DNA of 64,000 nucleotides, from assembly GCF_001685015.1 (NCBI RefSeq), contig NZ_MAYT01000001.1:781088-845087 (forward strand). The letters run 5' to 3'. Positions 44,869 to 52,637 of this stretch are shown here, in pieces. The notes under the pieces were generated by a model, which saw nothing but the letters and a program-made list of their open reading frames with translations, was not told the DNA's origin and did not search any database. Within the stretch, counting starts at the first letter, position 1. The number at the start of each line of letters is the position of its first letter. The DNA is from Pseudobacillus wudalianchiensis. Lineage in GTDB: Bacteria; Bacillota; Bacilli; Bacillales; Domibacillaceae. Position numbers and translations under genes: made by a program.

Positions 44869-45429
44869 ATGAAGTTATTGGGGATTTCAGGAACAATTAC
44901 AGGATCAAAAACAAAGACAGTAATCGAGAAATTATTAGAAGAAGTAAAAAATAATTATCCGGAGATCGAGGTAGAATTACTGGATTTAAAAGATTACAAG
45001 GTTGAGTTCTGTGATGGTCGCGATCCTTCGACTTATAGTGGAGATACGAAGAAAGTGATCGATTTAGTGTCCTCAGCTGACTTTTACATTATTGGTACAC
45101 CAATTTTCCAAGGTTCCTTGACTGGGGCGCTGAAAAATTTGTTTGATTTAGTTCCTCCTAAAGTTTTTCGCAATAAGGTAATTGGGTTCGCTGCTACAGG
45201 AGGCACATATCAGCACTATTTAGTCATTGAGAACCAATTGAAACCAATCGCCGGTTACTTCAGAGCATATGTTACACCGGGTTCTGTCTATGTGCAACAC
45301 GACCATTTTAACGCTCAGGGAGAACTGGTCGATGAACATGTTTTAGAACGAATCGCTAATTTAAGCAACGAGATTGTTTCAATGCAAAAGGCATTAAAGG
45401 GAAATCGGCATGAGTATCAGCACAGCTGA
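44869..45429 (+). CDS. NADPH-dependent FMN reductase
   Basis: This 186-residue flavodoxin-fold reductase has KLLGISGTITGSKTKTV (phosphate loop), GTPIFQGSLTGALKNLFDLVPP (about 85-106) and GFAATGGTYQHY. This matches the SsuE/MsuE-like NADPH-FMN reductases that feed reduced FMN to two-component monooxygenases. ATG 44869 sits 8 nt after AAAGGGAGGAG; an upstream ATG in frame (44824) lacks a site. It is the obvious partner of the LLM enzyme at 40767. Confidence 0.87.
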   Translation: MKLLGISGTITGSKTKTVIEKLLEEVKNNYPEIEVELLDLKDYKVEFCDGRDPSTYSGDTKKVIDLVSSADFYIIGTPIFQGSLTGALKNLFDLVPPKVFRNKVIGFAATGGTYQHYLVIENQLKPIAGYFRAYVTPGSVYVQHDHFNAQGELVDEHVLERIANLSNEIVSMQKALKGNRHEYQHS

Positions 45430-45850
45430 AAATGTAACTATGTCAAAAAATAAGGGAGAAACCGGTCGCCTTAAAAAGCGGATTGGCACTATGACAGGTA
45501 AAGTGGTTCGTGGAAATAAAATCGGCCGCACAATTGGTTTTCCAACGGCAAACTTATCAATTGACAAAGAAGATCTCTCTTTAGAAAAGGGTGTGTACGG
45601 TGTTCGTGTTTTTCATGACAATCATCTATACCTTGGAATAATGAATATTGGAACACGTCCAACAATTAACAGCAAGGATTTGAAAATCCATTATGAGGTG
45701 CATATTTTAAACTTTAGTCAAATGATTTACGATCAGATACTGACGATAGATGTATGCTTCTTTATACGAAAAGAAACAAAATTTAATTCTTTAGATCAGC
45801 TCGTGGGACAAATAACAAGGGACATTGATTTTGTTCAAAAGAGATTTTAA
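45410..45850 (+). CDS. Stand-alone riboflavin kinase
   Basis: The 146-residue protein consists of the flavokinase domain only: TGKVVRGNKIGRTIGFPTANLSI (about 28-50), GVYGVRVFHDNHLYLGIMNIGTRPTI and YEVHIL. The FAD synthetase domain of bifunctional RibC/RibF is missing. B. subtilis RibR is a comparable flavokinase inside the ytm operon, which also carries LLM monooxygenases. It would raise local FMN for the reductase/oxygenase pair. It overlaps the reductase gene by 20 bp. Confidence 0.85.
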   Translation: MSISTAENVTMSKNKGETGRLKKRIGTMTGKVVRGNKIGRTIGFPTANLSIDKEDLSLEKGVYGVRVFHDNHLYLGIMNIGTRPTINSKDLKIHYEVHILNFSQMIYDQILTIDVCFFIRKETKFNSLDQLVGQITRDIDFVQKRF

Positions 45851-45897
45851 GAACAAAGCAACAGTCAATATGTTTTTCCCTAGGTAGGAGGGTCATC

Positions 45898-46191
45898 ATG
45901 AATCCAGCAGTAGAAGAGAGAATACATTTAAATGATTTATCGTTTATACGCTTGTGCTCTGAAAATTACGGAATTAACAAGGGGATTTACAATACGATTG
46001 ACGCTTGGTTTTACAGCCAGGGTGTAACGAATATTTTGGACCGCCGCAAAAATATTTTATTTTTTCTTGATTATTTACAGAGAAAAAACGGGGAATCAAG
46101 ATCGAAACAAAAGTTTGGAAACGGGGGCTTGACTATGAATTTACGGGAGTATTTTACCGGAACCTATTCAAAAACAGCCTCTAATTTCTAA
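45898..46191 (+). CDS. Orphan protein in the catabolic operon, 97 aa
   Basis: This starts at ATG 45898 with TAGGAGGG upstream, 47 bp after the flavokinase gene. The sequence is mixed, with aromatic and basic stretches (IDAWFYSQGVTNILDRRKNILFFLDYLQRK), one early Cys and no signal peptide; the end (NLREYFTGTYSKTASNF) looks unstructured. I do not recognise a family. Its place inside a tightly packed enzyme operon with a good ribosome site makes it likely to be real. Confidence 0.55.
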   Translation: MNPAVEERIHLNDLSFIRLCSENYGINKGIYNTIDAWFYSQGVTNILDRRKNILFFLDYLQRKNGESRSKQKFGNGGLTMNLREYFTGTYSKTASNF

Positions 46192-46228
46192 GATTAGTAT
46201 GTTCATGAAAGGGAGGACTGGAAATAGC

Positions 46229-47671
46229 ATGGCCCATGTAGATAGCATAATGAGAAAACAGCTGCTTATTAACGGAAAGTGGGTAGACACAAAAGAATAC
46301 ACTTCCTTGCGCTCGCCTTATTCAGAAGAAATCATTGCAGAGGTTCCTCTGGCTACAGAATTAGAGGTTGATCAAGCGGTTGAAGCAGCATACAAAGCAC
46401 GTAAAGTAATGGCGAAACTGCCTGCCTACCAACGCGCGGAGATCTTAGAAAATCTCGTTCGGATACTGGAAGAGCGAAGAGAAGAAGCAGCTGGAATTAT
46501 TGCCCTAGAAGCAGCGAAACCCATAACAACAGCAAGAGGTGAAGTAGCCCGGACTATCGAAACTTATAAGTTTGCGGCGGAAGAAGCAAAGAGAATTCAT
46601 GGTGAAACATTGCCGTTAGATGCTGCGAGTGGTGGTGTCAACAGACTTGCTTATACGATGCGCGAACCGATAGGGGTCATTGGAGCTATTACTCCTTTTA
46701 ACTTTCCTATGAATCTTGTTGCTCACAAGGTGGGGCCGGCAATTGCGAGCGGCAATACTATTGTTTTGAAACCTGCTTCACAAACGCCACTGTCTTCATT
46801 TTTTATTGCAGAGCTTCTTCAGGAAGCTGGATTGCCAGAAGGAGCGCTTAATGTTATTACAGGGAGCGGAAGAATCGTAGGGGATAAAATTGTGACCGAT
46901 GATAGGGTGAGTATGATCACATTTACAGGGAGCCCGGCAGTCGGTATCGGTATTAGAAATAAAGCAGGTTTGAAAAAAGTAACGTTAGAGCTTGGATCAA
47001 ATGCTGCTGTAATTATCGATAAGGGAGTCGATGTGGATAAGATTATCTCCCGGTGTGTAACAGGAGCTTTTTCTTTCCAAGGCCAGGTTTGTATCTCCTT
47101 ACAGAGAATCTACATTTACGAAGGATTGTATGATGAGTTTGTTGAAAAATTTGTTGCAGAAACAAACAGTTTAACATTAGGTGATCCGCTTGATGAAAAA
47201 ACAGATGTATCGGCATTAATTACGCCTGGAGATGTTGACCGCACCTTGGAATGGATAAGAGAAGCTGAACAATCGGGAGTGAAAATAGCTGCAGGTGGAA
47301 AAGCAGAAGACAATATGCTTTATCCTACTGTTCTCTTGGAAGCTCCGGCAGATTTAAGAGTATCTTGTCAGGAAGTATTTGCCCCAATTGTTTTAATCAA
47401 TAAAGTAAAATCAGTTGAAGAAGCAATTGAGAAAGTGAATGACTCACGTTACGGACTGCAAGCAGGCATATATACTAATGATATTCATACTGCCTTAGAG
47501 GCGGCGGATCATCTGCAGGTTGGAGGAGTAATGATTAACGATATTCCAACATTTAGGGTTGATAATATGCCGTATGGGGGAGTGAAAGAAAGCGGGACTG
47601 GACGCGAAGGGCTAAAATACGCTGTAGAAGAAATGACAGAATTAAAGCTTGTTGTTTGGAACCGTAATTAG
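46229..47671 (+). CDS. Aldehyde dehydrogenase 2 (semialdehyde dehydrogenase type)
   Basis: The 480-residue ALDH has IGAITPFNFPMNLVAHKVGPAIASGNTIVLKPAS in pieces (about 146-179), Glu in TLELGSNAAVII (about 255) and the catalytic Cys in FSFQGQVCISLQR (about 288). The SPAVGIGI and CISLQRIY variants are seen in phosphonoacetaldehyde-, sulfoacetaldehyde- and succinate-semialdehyde-type enzymes. ATG 46229 is the start that matches family length, 12 nt after GGGAGG. It probably converts the final semialdehyde to an acid for central metabolism. Confidence 0.85.
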   Translation: MAHVDSIMRKQLLINGKWVDTKEYTSLRSPYSEEIIAEVPLATELEVDQAVEAAYKARKVMAKLPAYQRAEILENLVRILEERREEAAGIIALEAAKPITTARGEVARTIETYKFAAEEAKRIHGETLPLDAASGGVNRLAYTMREPIGVIGAITPFNFPMNLVAHKVGPAIASGNTIVLKPASQTPLSSFFIAELLQEAGLPEGALNVITGSGRIVGDKIVTDDRVSMITFTGSPAVGIGIRNKAGLKKVTLELGSNAAVIIDKGVDVDKIISRCVTGAFSFQGQVCISLQRIYIYEGLYDEFVEKFVAETNSLTLGDPLDEKTDVSALITPGDVDRTLEWIREAEQSGVKIAAGGKAEDNMLYPTVLLEAPADLRVSCQEVFAPIVLINKVKSVEEAIEKVNDSRYGLQAGIYTNDIHTALEAADHLQVGGVMINDIPTFRVDNMPYGGVKESGTGREGLKYAVEEMTELKLVVWNRN

Positions 47672-47683
47672 GGGGATGCGAAA

Positions 47684-47941
47684 ATGGCTTATTATGCAGC
47701 CATGTTGTATATGATTGATCCTGTAAGGAATGAAAAGACTAGGCCGCTTCATATAGCCTATTTAGATGAATTGGATCAGCAGGGAAAAATCTATGCAAGA
47801 GGTCCTTTTTTGGACGGATCAGGAGGGCTTGTTGTGTACATTGCTGACACCTTTGAGGAAGCCTTTTCTTTGGCAGTAAGAGATCCGCATGTTGTTGGAA
47901 GAGCTCGACGGCTAGAAATAAAGGAATGGCACATTGTATAA
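47684..47941 (+). CDS. YciI-like protein
   Basis: This 85-residue protein has the YciI ferredoxin-like fold pattern: a first strand YYAAMLYMID, then RPLHIAYLDELDQQGKIYARGPFLDGSGGLVVYIADTFEEAF in pieces with the conserved His and Asp, and a C-terminal EIKEWHIV. Related proteins act as dehalogenase-like or muconolactone-isomerase-like enzymes in degradation pathways; the specific reaction is unknown. It closes the operon that starts at 40073. Confidence 0.82.
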   Translation: MAYYAAMLYMIDPVRNEKTRPLHIAYLDELDQQGKIYARGPFLDGSGGLVVYIADTFEEAFSLAVRDPHVVGRARRLEIKEWHIV

Positions 47942-48079
47942 AAAATAACTAGATATTTGAATACAAAAGAAGAAGAAATCTAAGCAATTGAGGTGTATGG
48001 GTAATTTTTTGATTATTCAGTTTAATGGGGTGCTACAAAGTTAGCTTCCTATACAGATAATGTTTCTTTTCGCAAAGTC

Positions 48080-48096
48080 TGGCATGGTACATGGTA
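48080..48096 (+). promoter_or_regulatory. GntR-regulon operator 4
   Basis: TGGCATG-GTA-CATGGTA matches the consensus at 15 of 17 positions. A GATAAT -10-like element lies 18 bp before it (48056-48061). It precedes the amidohydrolase-NCS1 unit. Confidence 0.75.
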
Positions 48097-48183
48097 GTCT
48101 TTAAGCCTTGCAGCATGATGTTGTGAAATAACTGAGCGAAAGAAATAAGGAAAACAGGAGAGGCAAATTGGGAGTGAGGCAAA

Positions 48184-48849
48184 ATGGATTTGGAAAAAAC
48201 AGCTCTTTTATTGATTGATCTTCAAAAAGAAAGCGGTACCTCGGATGTTGTCGGGATGAGTGAAGTCGTTCAAAATGCCAAGACACTTATTGACGCATGC
48301 CGCCAGCAGGGGCTACCTGTGATTTATACCCGCCATATTAGCAGGGCCGATGCCATCGGTCTTGCTAACAAAGAACCGGTCAACAAGCAGGGAGAACCGA
48401 TTTATTATAACAATCAAACAAATACGATTGAAATTATTGATGAGATAAAGCCTCAAGCAAACGACATTGTTATTGATAAATACAGATATAGCGGTTTTTA
48501 TGAATCAAGCCTTGATTTAATGCTTAAGAGTTTAGGTGTTAAACATTTGATTGTTGGAGGAGTACTCACAGACTGTTGTGTGCTAGCTACAGTTTTGGAC
48601 GCTTATTACCGGGATTATCAAGTTAATCTTGTTAAAGATATGTGTGGAACTACAACCTTAGGCGCCCATATGGCATCCATACTCATGATGGTCAATTGGA
48701 TATATGACCTTAAAGTTTATGATACGGAGCAGATAGTGAGCCAATTAAATGGAGAGGAGTTCCGCGTATGGGAATCATCCAGCCCGGATCAACTCCAGTT
48801 TTCACCGGATAATCTAAAAACAGTGTTTTCACGGCTCTCAGATAAGTAG
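48184..48849 (+). CDS. Isochorismatase-family cysteine amidohydrolase
   Basis: The 221-residue protein has the catalytic triad of the family: D12 in ALLLIDLQKES, Lys in IDKYRYSGFYES (about 100) and Cys in VGGVLTDCCVLATVLDAYY (about 139, second of the pair possible). Members include nicotinamidase, N-carbamoylsarcosine amidase, maleamate amidase and RutB. In this regulon it probably hydrolyses an amide, formamide or carbamate intermediate. GGGAGTGAGG precedes ATG 48184. Confidence 0.86.
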   Translation: MDLEKTALLLIDLQKESGTSDVVGMSEVVQNAKTLIDACRQQGLPVIYTRHISRADAIGLANKEPVNKQGEPIYYNNQTNTIEIIDEIKPQANDIVIDKYRYSGFYESSLDLMLKSLGVKHLIVGGVLTDCCVLATVLDAYYRDYQVNLVKDMCGTTTLGAHMASILMMVNWIYDLKVYDTEQIVSQLNGEEFRVWESSSPDQLQFSPDNLKTVFSRLSDK

Positions 48850-48923
48850 TCTCAGTAGGAATTTTCTAACTGTGAACTATGAAAAGAAAGTACGTATGTA
48901 TACTCAAAAAGGGGGGAATTCAT

Positions 48924-50318
48924 TTGAAAGTAGAAACGCGGAGTATTGAATATGTCCCGGCAGATGAGCGGCATGGGAAAGCAAAAGATTTATTTCCAAT
49001 ATGGTTTGGGGCTAATATGAATATAACAACGCTCGTATCAGGATCGCTGCCTATTATGTTAGGACTTAACTTATTCTGGAGTGTGGCCGCTATTATTATC
49101 GGCGCGCTTGTCGGAGCAATTTTCATGGCATCTCACTCTGTACAAGGGCCTAAGCTGGGAATCCCGCAGATGATACAGAGCAGGGCCCAATTTGGGGTTA
49201 TTGGCGCCATTATCCCTTTATTTCTTGTTATGTTTATATACTTGGGGTTTTTTGCAAGCAATACGCTGCTCGCTGCTCAAACGATTGGAGATATCCTTCC
49301 AATTGGCCAAACCTGGAATATTATCTTTATTGGTGCTGTCTGTTTTGTTGTGGCTCTCTACGGATACGATTTAATTCATAAAGTACAAAAGTGGTTTTCA
49401 GCTGCTTCATTGGTCATATTCTTAATCATGACCTACATTGTTTTTAAACTGCCGGTACCTGCCGAGCAATGGCTGCCTTCTGAATTTGACTTGTCAGCAT
49501 TTCTACTTTCCGTGAGTATCGCTGTTACTTGGCAATTGTCATACGCTCCATATGTTGCCGATTATTCTCGGTATCTTCCTAGTGATACACCTCCCTCAAA
49601 AACATTTTGGTACAGTTATTCGGGCACAGTCATCGGTGCTGTATGGATGATGGTATTAGGGGCAGTTTTAACAATAGCGATCCCGAGCTTCTTTGATAAT
49701 ACAGGGGGGAATTTAGCTGCGCTGTACGGGAGCTTTGCCATTCTTATGTATATATTGATTATTTTCGGGCAGCTTGCAATAAATGTGTTCAACTTGTATG
49801 GAGCATTTATGTCTTCGATTACAACGATTGAGCCGTTTTTTAAATTTAGAGTAACTCCTAAGGTTCGCTTTATGTTTCTTCTTGTGATCACATTCATAGC
49901 AACTGGCTTATGTATTGTAGGCCAAGGCAACTTTTTAGAGTTTTTCTTGAACTTTATCTTTTTTATGAGTTACTTCTTGATTCCTTGGACATCTATTAAC
50001 CTTGTGGATTATTATGTATTGCGCTCAGGTGAATATAGTGTTAAAGATATCTTTGATTTGAATGGGAAGTATGGGAAGGTCAATTGGATTGCAACATTTG
50101 CTTTTGTAGCCTCTATCATTGCCGAAATTCCTTTCGTCAATGCCTCCTTTTATATGGGGCCAATAGCCAAAATGCTAAATGGGGCCGATTTAGCTTGGGC
50201 GGTAGGACTTTTCTTGCCGGCCGCACTTTATTATTTCCCAATGAAACGTAAGATGAATTACTCCATTACTGTTCCTGAAGCGAATGGATTAGCCATTAAA
50301 AAAGCAGAAGAAAGTTAA
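48924..50318 (+). CDS. NCS1-family transporter (cytosine/purine/hydantoin type)
   Basis: This 464-residue transporter of about 12 helices has FPIWFGANMNITTLVSG (about 24-40), GPKLGIPQMIQSRAQFGVIGAIIPL and SYAPYVADYSRYLP, all typical NCS1 blocks. TTG 48924 behind AAGGGGGGAA is taken as start; an upstream ATG frame has no site. The family moves nucleobases, hydantoins, thiamine or pyridine vitamins. It shares operator 4 with the amidohydrolase, giving the regulon a second uptake route besides BCCT. Confidence 0.85.
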   Translation: MKVETRSIEYVPADERHGKAKDLFPIWFGANMNITTLVSGSLPIMLGLNLFWSVAAIIIGALVGAIFMASHSVQGPKLGIPQMIQSRAQFGVIGAIIPLFLVMFIYLGFFASNTLLAAQTIGDILPIGQTWNIIFIGAVCFVVALYGYDLIHKVQKWFSAASLVIFLIMTYIVFKLPVPAEQWLPSEFDLSAFLLSVSIAVTWQLSYAPYVADYSRYLPSDTPPSKTFWYSYSGTVIGAVWMMVLGAVLTIAIPSFFDNTGGNLAALYGSFAILMYILIIFGQLAINVFNLYGAFMSSITTIEPFFKFRVTPKVRFMFLLVITFIATGLCIVGQGNFLEFFLNFIFFMSYFLIPWTSINLVDYYVLRSGEYSVKDIFDLNGKYGKVNWIATFAFVASIIAEIPFVNASFYMGPIAKMLNGADLAWAVGLFLPAALYYFPMKRKMNYSITVPEANGLAIKKAEES

Positions 50319-50460
50319 GGGTTTTTATTAGACAGCATGAAACTTAATAACATGCTTATCACGAGGGGCGAAGAACGGGTCTAGTGAACCTTTAGCAACA
50401 GACTTGTTAAGTACCCTGCTGATTCCAGAAATACTTTGAGCTGAAGAAAAAAGTAACCAA

Positions 50461-50490
50461 AACTCCTTCTTTTTTGAGAAGGGGTTTTTT
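50461..50490 (+). terminator. Terminator after the NCS1 gene
   Basis: AACTCCTTCT/AGAAGGGGTT (one wobble) encloses a 6-nt loop and is followed by TTTT. Confidence 0.75.
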
Positions 50491-50871
50491 GGTATGTGGA
50501 ATTTTAGCGCAGCCATTTGTATATGAAATGAGCAAGCCAGGTGTGTAAGTTGACAGAATAGTGTTGGGAATTAAAACACTTCAGCAAATACACTAAGGTT
50601 ATATGAAAAGGAGTCAGTAACTAAGTAGATTAGCAAATCAGAAACCTCATCAGATTTTCGAATTTTGATTTCTTTAAACATCTTACTCACTAGTAAATAA
50701 AGAAACATAGTAAGGTATACTAGTTTTTTCAAAAAACATAATATGAAAAATTCAAAAATATATTTAAAAAATAAATCATTACTGTCTCCATAATGATCTC
50801 AAACTTACTATTAAATCTATATCTACTCAATTTGCCTTTTGTGATTGTTAGCTGTCATTTTAAAAATATTT

Positions 50872-50900
50872 TTGACAATTAAATATCAAGATGATATATT
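50872..50900 (+). promoter_or_regulatory. Sigma-A promoter of the nan operon
   Basis: TTGACA and TATATT (50895-50900) are spaced 17 bp apart, close to consensus. The cre and operator sequences lie immediately downstream of the expected start. Confidence 0.75.
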
Positions 50901-50906
50901 TTGATT

Positions 50907-50921
50907 ATGAAATCGTTTTCT
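50907..50921 (+). promoter_or_regulatory. Predicted CcpA cre site of the nan operon
   Basis: ATGAAATCGTTTTCT fits WTGNAANCGNWNNCW completely and sits 6 bp after the -10, a typical repressing position. It abuts operator 5. Confidence 0.65.
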
Positions 50922-50937
50922 TCCATGGTGCAAGGTA
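50921..50937 (+). promoter_or_regulatory. GntR-regulon operator 5 (degenerate)
   Basis: TTCCATG-GTG-CAAGGTA matches 14 of 17 positions of the consensus. It is the weakest member of the set but sits in the same place relative to the promoter, 20 bp after the -10. Confidence 0.5.
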
Positions 50938-51004
50938 GGATATAACACACGCATAGAAACAAGGAAAAGAAATGAAACTATTGGCAATAAGGTAGGAGAG
51001 TAAA

Positions 51005-51682
51005 ATGAATAGTTTAGACCGAATCAACAAGAAATTAATTGTATCCTGTCAAGCATTGGAGAATGAGCCGCTCCATAGTTCCTTTATTATGAGCAAAATG
51101 GCTTTAGCTGCAAAGCTTGGCGGAGCATCGGGAATTCGTGCTAACACGGTAGAAGATATAAAAGCTATTAAGCAAGAAGTGGACCTTCCGATTATTGGAA
51201 TTATCAAAAAGGATCTTCCGAATAGCGAGGTTTATATTACCCCGACTTTAAAGGAAGTCGAAGAGCTTTATACGGAAGGGGTCGACATTATTGCCTTTGA
51301 CGCGACAAAAGGGGCAAGACCTGGCGGACAAAGTGCTCAGGAGTTTTTCGCGGAAGCAAAAGCAAACTATCCAGACCAATTATTTATGGCCGATATATCT
51401 ACACTTGAAGAGGCGGTAGCTGCTGAAAAAATGGGAGTGGACATTATAGCAACGACCATGGCGGGATATACTCCTTATTCTGAAGGGACCATTCCATTGG
51501 AATTGCTCAAACAAGTAGTCGCACATGTTTCTGTTCCTGTCATTGCAGAAGGAAACATCGATACACCTGAAAAAGCAAAAACAGCCTTAGACATGGGGGC
51601 GCATGCAGTGGTTGTGGGAAGTGCCATTACCCGTCCTAAATTCATTACAGAAAAATTCACAAAAGCAATAAGGGACTGCTGA
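51005..51682 (+). CDS. nanE: N-acetylmannosamine-6-phosphate 2-epimerase
   Basis: NanE converts ManNAc-6-P to GlcNAc-6-P. The 225-residue TIM-barrel protein has [16 protein letters not shown] at the start, [13 protein letters not shown] (about 38-50), PIIGIIKKD (catalytic Lys region), [19 protein letters not shown] (about 91-109), and [23 protein letters not shown] precedes ATG 51005. It is the first gene of the sialic acid operon. Confidence 0.93.
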   Translation: MNSLDRINKKLIVSCQALENEPLHSSFIMSKMALAAKLGGASGIRANTVEDIKAIKQEVDLPIIGIIKKDLPNSEVYITPTLKEVEELYTEGVDIIAFDATKGARPGGQSAQEFFAEAKANYPDQLFMADISTLEEAVAAEKMGVDIIATTMAGYTPYSEGTIPLELLKQVVAHVSVPVIAEGNIDTPEKAKTALDMGAHAVVVGSAITRPKFITEKFTKAIRDC

Positions 51683-51747
51683 CTGTAAGAAAAAGAGGCG
51701 CTCAATACACTTAAAAGTACCAATTACAATAATTAGAAGGTGATGAC

Positions 51748-52614
51748 ATGAAAGGGATTTTTACAGCATTAATGTGTTCGTTTGATGAGAAAGGACAAAT
51801 TAACGAAAAAGGATTAAGAGAAATTGTTCGTTACAACATTGATCAGTCTAAAGTTGACGGTCTCTATGTAAATGGAAGTACAGGAGAAAACTTTTTAATT
51901 TCCACAGAGCAAAAAAAGCGAATATTTGAAATTGTAAAAGATGAAGCGAAAGAACAAGTAAAACTGATTGCGCAAGTAGGTTCCCTTAACATTGAGGAGG
52001 CAGTAGAGCTTGCTCAATTTGCAACGGATTTAAAATACGACGCTATTTCAGCCGTTACTCCTTTTTATTACAAGTTTGATTTTGAAGAGATTAAGGATTA
52101 CTACAATACCATCCTAGAAAACGTAGACAACCAAATGATCATTTACTCCATTCCAGCCTTGACGGGAGTCAGCATGAACCTAGACCAATTTGGCGAGCTC
52201 TTTGAAAATGAAAAAATTATCGGTGTGAAGTTTACTGCTCCAGACTTTTTCTTATTGGAAAGACTTCGTCACGCCTACCCTGAAAAGCTGATTTATTCTA
52301 GTTTTGATGAAATGCTTCTATCAGCAAGTGTCTTAAATGTAGATGGAGCCATCGGCAGCACATTCAATGTGAATGGGCACAGAGCAAAGCAGATCTTTGA
52401 ATTAGCGCAGAACGGTCAAATCGCAGAAGCACGGGAAATTCAAAAAGTAACGAATGATCTTATTGCCGACATTCTAGAAAATGGGTTATATCAAACGATC
52501 AAAGAAATTTTAAAACTAAAAGGTGTAGACGCTGGAATTTGTAGAAAGCCAATGAAAACTTTAACCGATGAAAAAATCGAAAAAGCAAAACAGATCGCGG
52601 AAAGATATCTGTAG
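51748..52614 (+). CDS. nanA: N-acetylneuraminate lyase
   Basis: NanA is the aldolase that cleaves Neu5Ac to ManNAc and pyruvate. The 288-residue product has the DHDPS/NAL motifs GSTGENFLIS (about 45-54), catalytic Tyr in IYSIPALTG (about 135), Schiff-base Lys in IIGVKFTAPD (about 164) and SSFDEMLL. The FTAPD segment is characteristic of NAL rather than dihydrodipicolinate synthase. AGAAGGTGATG precedes ATG 51748. Confidence 0.93.
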   Translation: MKGIFTALMCSFDEKGQINEKGLREIVRYNIDQSKVDGLYVNGSTGENFLISTEQKKRIFEIVKDEAKEQVKLIAQVGSLNIEEAVELAQFATDLKYDAISAVTPFYYKFDFEEIKDYYNTILENVDNQMIIYSIPALTGVSMNLDQFGELFENEKIIGVKFTAPDFFLLERLRHAYPEKLIYSSFDEMLLSASVLNVDGAIGSTFNVNGHRAKQIFELAQNGQIAEAREIQKVTNDLIADILENGLYQTIKEILKLKGVDAGICRKPMKTLTDEKIEKAKQIAERYL

Positions 52615-52637
52615 GCACTCGATAAGGGGGTATTGAA

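Larger units (their letters stand above)
50319..51004 (+). other. Control region of the nan operon
   Basis: This 686-bp gap holds the NCS1 terminator (50461-50490), about 370 bp of AT-rich sequence with nothing recognisable, then the nan promoter (TTGACA and TATATT, 17-bp spacer), a cre box (50907-50921) and operator 5 (50921-50937). Confidence 0.6.
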
